Below the pieces are notes generated by a model. It saw nothing but the letters and a program-made list of their open reading frames with translations. It had not been told where the DNA came from and ran no database searches. A stretch of 64,000 nt of DNA from an uncultured SAR116 cluster alpha proteobacterium (GTDB lineage Bacteria; Pseudomonadota; Alphaproteobacteria; Puniceispirillales; Marisalimonadaceae), in NCBI GenBank assembly GCA_902542765.1, contig CACBVW010000003.1, positions 1 to 64,000 of the forward strand, read 5' to 3'. Made by a program: the position numbers and the translations under genes. Positions 59,113-64,000 of this stretch are shown one piece after another (the stretch's first letter is position 1; every line of letters starts with the position of its first letter).

Positions 59113-59577
59113 TTAAACTAAATTTTCAAACTTATTTTGTCTTAGTCCTTCATAAACTGTTATTGCCACGGAGTTACTTAAATTAAGACTTCTACTATTC
59201 ATAATCATGGGTATCCTAAGCCTATTTGTAACTTTTATTTTATCTAAGATTTTATCAGGTAATCCACTGGTTTCACTTCCAAATAAGAAGCAATCATTTC
59301 TTTTAAATTTTATTTTAGTAAAAGTTTTTTTAGCAAATTTGGTTAATGCATAAATTTCATTAAACTTTATTGAATTTAAACATAAATCAAAACTATCATG
59401 TAAAAAAAAATCTGCATCTTTTTTATAATCTAGCCCGGCTCTTTTCAGTGAATTATTACTAAGATTAAAACCTAATGGTCTAATTAAATGTAATTGAGTG
59501 CCAGTATTAGCTGCTAACCTCATAATATTACCAGTATTAGGCGGGATTTCAGGATTATATAAAATTATATGAAACAT
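59113..59577 (-). CDS. trmL: tRNA (cytidine(34)-2'-O)-methyltransferase TrmL
   Basis: A 154-residue SPOUT methyltransferase for the wobble base of tRNA-Leu. FHIILYNPEIPPNTGNIMRL at the N-terminus, HLIRPLGFNLSNNSLKRAGLDY, and the trefoil-knot motifs LFGSETSGLP and IPMIMNSRSLNLSNSVAITVYE are all characteristic. It lies between ytoQ (19 bases upstream) and the LysE gene. Confidence 0.95.
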   Translation of the reverse strand: MFHIILYNPEIPPNTGNIMRLAANTGTQLHLIRPLGFNLSNNSLKRAGLDYKKDADFFLHDSFDLCLNSIKFNEIYALTKFAKKTFTKIKFKRNDCFLFGSETSGLPDKILDKIKVTNRLRIPMIMNSRSLNLSNSVAITVYEGLRQNKFENLV

Positions 59578-59596
59578 TAAAATTTTCTAACTTAGT

Positions 59597-60046
59597 TTAA
59601 TTTAGAGAACCTTCTAGAATATATTTTAGGATTTTTACAACTTGATATTGATCTTTTGCAATAGCAGATGCTGCTGCATCAACTTCTTTCAATGCATGTT
59701 GATGTTCATCATTATGGATTACAATTATAGATTTGTTTAAAGCTGCAGCAAAACCTGCATCAAAAGCTGCATTCCATTGTTTATATTTTTCTCCAAATTT
59801 AACAATAACAATATCAGCATCTTTAATTGCTTTTCTGGTTTTTATTGAGTTAATTTTAGCACCTTTATTGTCTTTCCAGAAATTTTTTTCTTCTTGTCCT
59901 AATATTTCGACTCCACAATTATCAGACGCTTCATGATTTGTTACTGGAGAGGAAAAAGAAATATTTAAATTTTCATTTTTGCATAAATTGATTATTTCTT
60001 CACGCCAATCAGTGTGAATTTCTCCTGAAAGATAAATGTTCAACAT
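59597..60046 (-). CDS. ytoQ: YtoQ family protein
   Basis: A 149-residue YtoQ/nucleoside 2-deoxyribosyltransferase-like protein. NIYLSGEIHTDWREEII at the start, HEASDNCGVEILGQEEKNFW, and DIVIVKFGEKYKQWNAAFDAGFAAAL, with Asp and Glu positions typical of NDT-like folds. Function is unknown for the family. Its ATG overlaps the region of the MFS stop with one base between them. Confidence 0.88.
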   Translation of the reverse strand: MLNIYLSGEIHTDWREEIINLCKNENLNISFSSPVTNHEASDNCGVEILGQEEKNFWKDNKGAKINSIKTRKAIKDADIVIVKFGEKYKQWNAAFDAGFAAALNKSIIVIHNDEHQHALKEVDAAASAIAKDQYQVVKILKYILEGSLN

Positions 60047-60047
60047 A

Positions 60048-61277
60048 TTAAGCTCCCTTCTTTATATTGTTAGATAATAGTTTTGGTGCATGCTTCATGG
60101 TAATAGCTAGAGAAATGCTTGCAATCATAGCTAATATACACATTCCTAATAAAATAGAATTATAATTATGTCCAAAATCTAATAGCATGCCTACTATTGC
60201 TGGACCTAATGAAGTCCCAAACACCATTGTTGATGTTGATAAAGATCTAACAGATCCCAAATTTTTTGTTCCGTAGTAATTTGGCCAAAAAGTTCCCCCG
60301 ATTGTCATTGCTAATCCTTGGGTCATTCCTAGAAAGGCAAGTCCAATCATTGCATGAAGATATGTGTTACCGAAAGAAATTATTAACAATCCTAAGGACA
60401 TTGGTAGTAAGTAGAATGGTAAAATTTTTTCAACACCAAATTTGTCAAGTATCCAACCAGAGCATAACGTAGTGAAAATGGACATTGAAGTATAGAATGG
60501 GAATAGGGCAGTAAAAGAAATTAAAGACCAATCTTTAATTTCTGTTAAGTGAACCATATTAAAAAAGAAGGCAGTAGAAAAAATTGGAGGAATTAAAAAG
60601 GGGACTATTACAGCCCAAAATACCCAATGATTAAGAGCTTCTTTTCTCGTCCAATGCTTATTTTGCATTCCTAATTGATTAGAAATATTTTCTTGTTTGC
60701 TATTAGGAATTCTTTCATTGGATAATAATTTCAATATTATTGGTAATAATAATAATAGAATAATCATCCCCACAATCCAACTATTTCTCCAGCCAATAAT
60801 TGTGAACAAACTTACAAATATTACGGGGAAAATTGCTTCACCAATGGAAAATCCCATTATTGATAAAGATAGAGCTTTACCTTTATTTTTCCCATACCAT
60901 TTACCGATAGCCACTGCAGGTATGTGTATTAACATTCCTTGACCAAAAAACCTGAGACCAAAAATTATAAATGGAAGAAGCCAAACAATCTCAATAAAGG
61001 TCATGCTTAAGCAAAGGAGGCTTAAGCAAATAATTACAATTTTTATATTTGATGTAATTTTATATTTATCAATGTACCCCCCAAAAACTAACATGGCCAT
61101 AGCAGAAACTAATGTTCCTCCAGAATAGATGGCGCCCCAATCACCATGAGATAAATCAAACGCTTGTCTAATTTCACCAGCAAATAATGAGATAAAAAAA
61201 GTTTGTCCAAAACAGGAACTAAAATACAAAAGAGCTGTTGCTAACAACCACCTAGCATTTTCAATTATAAAATTCAT
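60048..61277 (-). CDS. MFS transporter (OFA/nitrate-sulfonate-like branch)
   Basis: A 409-residue, 12-helix major facilitator. GDWGAIYSGGTLVSAMAMLVFGGYIDK (motif A equivalent) after the second helix and GWILDKFGVEKILPFYL in the second half are seen, and WGAIYS/GGTL lines up with monocarboxylate-type carriers. The cytoplasmic mid-loop (about 195-215) is polar. The substrate is unknown; location next to a DapA-family aldolase and a PhyH dioxygenase suggests uptake of a carboxylate that those enzymes process, which is inference. Confidence 0.88.
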   Translation of the reverse strand: MNFIIENARWLLATALLYFSSCFGQTFFISLFAGEIRQAFDLSHGDWGAIYSGGTLVSAMAMLVFGGYIDKYKITSNIKIVIICLSLLCLSMTFIEIVWLLPFIIFGLRFFGQGMLIHIPAVAIGKWYGKNKGKALSLSIMGFSIGEAIFPVIFVSLFTIIGWRNSWIVGMIILLLLLPIILKLLSNERIPNSKQENISNQLGMQNKHWTRKEALNHWVFWAVIVPFLIPPIFSTAFFFNMVHLTEIKDWSLISFTALFPFYTSMSIFTTLCSGWILDKFGVEKILPFYLLPMSLGLLIISFGNTYLHAMIGLAFLGMTQGLAMTIGGTFWPNYYGTKNLGSVRSLSTSTMVFGTSLGPAIVGMLLDFGHNYNSILLGMCILAMIASISLAITMKHAPKLLSNNIKKGA

Positions 61278-61338
61278 AAGATACCAATCTAATCGTTAGC
61301 TAGATTTTATGATACTTAAATAATGTTAAGGCAATAGT

Positions 61339-62298
61339 TTAAATTTTTAATTCACCAATTTCATGATTTTCTATATCAAGAAATGTATCAGTAGGGTTTC
61401 CAATTCTTCCATATCCATTCCAAACTTTAAACCCCAGTAATTCTTTTTGATAATCATTTAAATTTGAAAAAACATCTTTTTTAATACCTAAGGTAAAATT
61501 CTCTTGAGGCCTAAATTGTGGGCCACAAAAAGTTATTAATAGCGCAAGCCTATTATCCTTTGTAATATTTGCACCTGTTCCGTGCCATACCCTACCATCA
61601 GTAATAATAGCACAACCAGGAGGGCCTTCAGCAGATATAACTTCTATATCTTTATCTAAAACTTTATCTGGATGACGTCCAAATAAATGAGATCCTGGGA
61701 CAATACGCGTACCACCATTTTCTTTACTCATTCCATTTAGCATTATTAAAACATTAGTTACAGCTGGCCTTGAAATAAGTTCGTTGTTGTTACTAATATT
61801 TTCATTGATTTTGATATTAAATTTATTTCTTTTAATAGATCCTGGAGGCAGAAAATCATCATTTCGACTAACTGGGTCTGGAAACCACCATTGATCAGTA
61901 TGAAGATCCATTGCAACGCCACCTGGCTTAGCAATATTTGCTCCAAAGCTTGAAACTAGGAATTCATCTCCAACAATTTCTTTTACGCAATCCACATAAT
62001 TGTGTTTTGCTAAAATATCTAAAAATACTTTACCTTTATTTGGCAACATCCATACTCGTTGGTTTACCCCAGGAGCATCAGCATTATTATTGAAATCACC
62101 CCATTTCTTTTTTTCACTGCCATCCTCATATGCAAGATTTAATTCTTTTTCTGCATTAGCTTGTTCAATTAATCTTTCCATAGCCCTGCTATTTAGATCT
62201 GGTGGAATAGCGTTTTTAAGTAAACAATAACCCCATTTTTTTAAGTCAGTTTTTGCAGCCTGTATTGATTCTGTTGGCTTTGGATAATTAAGTTTCAT
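61339..62298 (-). CDS. Phytanoyl-CoA dioxygenase family protein
   Basis: A 319-residue Fe(II)/2-oxoglutarate-dependent dioxygenase of the PhyH family. AMDLHTDQWWFPDP gives the HxD iron ligands (about 139-141), GRVWHGTGANITKDNRLAL the distal His (about 247) and the Arg that binds 2-oxoglutarate. The N-terminal DLKKWGYCLLKNAIPPDLN is standard. Cytosolic. It starts 16 bases from the DapA-family gene's stop, so they are co-transcribed; a hydroxylation step followed by aldol cleavage of a common substrate is possible but unproved. Confidence 0.9.
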   Translation of the reverse strand: MKLNYPKPTESIQAAKTDLKKWGYCLLKNAIPPDLNSRAMERLIEQANAEKELNLAYEDGSEKKKWGDFNNNADAPGVNQRVWMLPNKGKVFLDILAKHNYVDCVKEIVGDEFLVSSFGANIAKPGGVAMDLHTDQWWFPDPVSRNDDFLPPGSIKRNKFNIKINENISNNNELISRPAVTNVLIMLNGMSKENGGTRIVPGSHLFGRHPDKVLDKDIEVISAEGPPGCAIITDGRVWHGTGANITKDNRLALLITFCGPQFRPQENFTLGIKKDVFSNLNDYQKELLGFKVWNGYGRIGNPTDTFLDIENHEIGELKI

Positions 62299-62314
62299 GT
62301 TTATCCTCCCAATC

Positions 62315-63199
62315 TTACTTTATAAGGTTTAGATTAATTAGGGCCTCCTTGACTTTTTCTTTCTGATCATCGGTTGCTGGAGAGGTTGGTCTTCTGGCAA
62401 AGCCACTTTCAAGACCTTGTAAACTTTGAGCATATTTACATAAAGATGGCATATTATCTAAGCCAATCGCATCCCATAAAGGCATTAGTTTTTCATGAAG
62501 ATCCTTTGCCGTTTCCCAGTCTTGATCTATGACAGCGTCCCATAATTTAACAGATGGACCTGGGGCAGCTGTTAAAATCGCTGCAATTGATCCTGGGGCT
62601 CCCAATTTGTATGATAAGTAAAGTAGAGCATCAACAGCACTAAAAATCATATTTTTAGGGTTTGCTCTTCTAATTAGGTCAGCAAAAAGTTTCATATCAC
62701 CGGCGCTTTGTTTTACCCCTAAAACTCCTGGGACTTCATCCATAATTCTTAATAGTAAATCTGGTGATAAATAGCACCAAGGAACAACATTATAAATTAA
62801 TATTGGTATCTTGCATTCATCATGTATCTCCTTAAAATGTCTTACCATTGCACCATCATCAGGCCTAAATAAATAGCTTGGTGGTGTTATTTGAAGGGCT
62901 GCAACGTTAAGAGACTTTACTGACTTACCTCTTTCAATTACTTCAGATGTCGAATTCGCAATAATACCAGCAACCAAAGGGACCCTGCCATTTAAAGATG
63001 AAGCGGTTTCTGTCATTAGGGATAAATACTCTTCTCGACTTAAAGCATGACCTTCACCTGTGCTACCTCCAGCAGCTAAACCATGAACACCATTTTCAAT
63101 TAACCAATCCACTTGTGGCTTTATCAAAGTAAGATCAATTTCTCCATTAGCCTTAAATGGAGTTGTAAAAGGTGCTATAATTCCTTTTAATGTAGTCAT
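62315..63199 (-). CDS. DapA-family Schiff-base aldolase (DHDPS/NAL superfamily)
   Basis: A 294-residue TIM-barrel protein. GIIAPFTTPFKANGEIDLTL, GVHGLAAGGSTGEGHALSREEY (about 38-59), PILIYNVVPWCYLSP with the catalytic Tyr (about 135) and GVLGVKQSAGDMKLF with the Schiff-base Lys (about 165). The GGSTGEG loop fits DHDPS-like binding of a 2-oxo acid. True dihydrodipicolinate synthase is normally elsewhere; in this context with PhyH and MFS it is more likely a catabolic aldolase or dehydratase. Assignment to superfamily is firm, substrate is not. Confidence 0.85.
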   Translation of the reverse strand: MTTLKGIIAPFTTPFKANGEIDLTLIKPQVDWLIENGVHGLAAGGSTGEGHALSREEYLSLMTETASSLNGRVPLVAGIIANSTSEVIERGKSVKSLNVAALQITPPSYLFRPDDGAMVRHFKEIHDECKIPILIYNVVPWCYLSPDLLLRIMDEVPGVLGVKQSAGDMKLFADLIRRANPKNMIFSAVDALLYLSYKLGAPGSIAAILTAAPGPSVKLWDAVIDQDWETAKDLHEKLMPLWDAIGLDNMPSLCKYAQSLQGLESGFARRPTSPATDDQKEKVKEALINLNLIK

Positions 63200-63306
63200 G
63201 CTTTTCTCCTTAAAAAAAATTCACTAGATTTTTTATTATAAATAAACTTTATTAAAAATATAAAGCTAAAAGAACACAACAAATCAGTATAGGAAAATAT
63301 AGATCA

Positions 63307-64000
63307 ATGATTATTGATAAAGAAACTGATATTTTTTTAAAAAATCGTATTAAAAATAATTCAAAATTACATCATTTATTAGATCCAGTACAATTAAGAA
63401 CTGAACGTTTGAGACAGTTAAAGGAAGATAACTTAACACCTCCAAAAGTTTATGATGTAGAAAATTTAAAAATAAAAAACCGCTTTAACAAAGATGTTAA
63501 ATTAAGATTTTATTTTCCAAATAACTTCAATAAAAAAACTAAAATTCCAATTATAGTTTTCTTTCATGGAGGTGGATTTGTCATGGGAGATTTAGATACT
63601 CATGACTTTACATGCAGATCAATTTGCTTAGCGTCTCAAATGATTGTTGTGGCTGTGGATTATAGTTTGTCTCCAGAATATAAGTTTCCCTATGCGGTAG
63701 AAGAGGTAAAGGATGTTCTAGATAGCCTTGTAAATTTTGAAAAAGAACTTTTTATTGATCTTAAAAATATTTTCGTATGTGGTGACAGCGCTGGTGGTAA
63801 TTTGGCAACTGTTTTGAGTATTAACTCAAGGGATAAAAAGGTAATTCCGATAAGAGGTCAGTTGTTAGTATATCCTTGTGTCGATCTAACGCTAACGATG
63901 AGATCTATGGATATTTTTCTAGAAGGCATGACTTTAACTTTTGATACTATGGACTATTTCGTTAAACATTATCTAAATTCAAGTAATGATGCAGTTAACT
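63307..64000 (+). CDS. Alpha/beta hydrolase, HSL-type esterase, 3'-truncated by window edge
   Basis: The frame from ATG 63307 is open to the end of the window (231 codons). FFHGGGFVMGDLDTHDFTCR gives the HGGG oxyanion hole of the hormone-sensitive-lipase family, AVDYSLSPEYKFPYAVEEV follows, and FVCGDSAGGNLATVLSI holds the GDSAGG nucleophile elbow (Ser at about 160). The catalytic Asp and His lie beyond the edge. Likely an acyl-ester hydrolase (Aes-type). It is divergent from the DapA-family gene. Confidence 0.9.
   Translation, partial: MIIDKETDIFLKNRIKNNSKLHHLLDPVQLRTERLRQLKEDNLTPPKVYDVENLKIKNRFNKDVKLRFYFPNNFNKKTKIPIIVFFHGGGFVMGDLDTHDFTCRSICLASQMIVVAVDYSLSPEYKFPYAVEEVKDVLDSLVNFEKELFIDLKNIFVCGDSAGGNLATVLSINSRDKKVIPIRGQLLVYPCVDLTLTMRSMDIFLEGMTLTFDTMDYFVKHYLNSSNDAVN

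Overview
The window is an AT-rich bacterial chromosome segment, most likely from a small-genome marine alphaproteobacterium; SAR116/AEGEAN-169/HIMB59-like lineages would fit, but this is inferred from gene content and composition without a tree. Support for Alphaproteobacteria comes from the hemC-hemD-mitofilin/Mic60-like-hemY block divergent from gpsA-tsaD, a membrane-anchored CycM-type cytochrome c next to kdsB and pheA, and the rpmH-rnpA-yidD-yidC-engB-argB-dapD-dapE run.

Region by region. 1-14.7 kb: single genes and short operons of accessory or housekeeping type (truncated chromate transporter, MOSC protein, RsmJ-like methyltransferase, mercaptopyruvate sulfurtransferase, quinone oxidoreductase, MAPEG, CIA30, Zn-peptidase, CutA, SRAP, GST, Nmad3-like) mixed with many tiny membrane and Cys-rich proteins. 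14.9-17.1 kb: polar amino-acid ABC uptake operon (two permeases and a binding protein, no ATPase here). 17.1-20.9 kb: a compositionally distinct, decaying segment with a TPR/glycosyltransferase-like gene whose 5' end is broken, and a heavily mutated neuA-type (CMP-sialic acid synthetase) pseudogene.

20.9-30.4 kb: a genomic island inserted at tRNA-Arg(ACG). An intact tRNA lies at the right end beside a tyrosine integrase, and a diverged copy of the tRNA 3' part lies at the left end. Short arm-type repeats flank the core at both ends, with a third copy inside. Cargo includes an overlapping HNH nuclease / HIT protein / GIY-YIG nuclease operon (the best candidate for an uncharacterised, possibly defensive, system), three paralogous zinc-ribbon microproteins, a 50-residue peptide with 14 cysteines, a ribbon-helix-helix pair with a nearby operator-like inverted repeat, and secreted NEYG-repeat proteins. 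A 56-bp gapless sequence occurs just upstream of three different minus-strand operons of the island.

30.5-58.5 kb: core genome. It covers purine salvage (gpt), ribosome/RNase P/membrane insertion (rpmH, rnpA, yidD, yidC, engB), arginine and lysine synthesis (argB, dapD, dapE), tRNA and protein maturation (truA, fmt, def, tsaD), DNA maintenance (rmuC, recR, dnaX), SRP RNA, Phe and Kdo synthesis (pheA, kdsB), a cytochrome c, lipid A glycosylation (GT39/GT2/LABN operon), gpsA and heme synthesis (hemC, hemD, hemY). hemD and dnaX have no ATG/GTG/TTG in a usable position and appear to start at ATT. 58.5-64 kb: a minus-strand run (LysE exporter, TrmL, YtoQ, MFS transporter, PhyH dioxygenase, DapA-family aldolase) and a truncated HSL-type esterase at the right edge.
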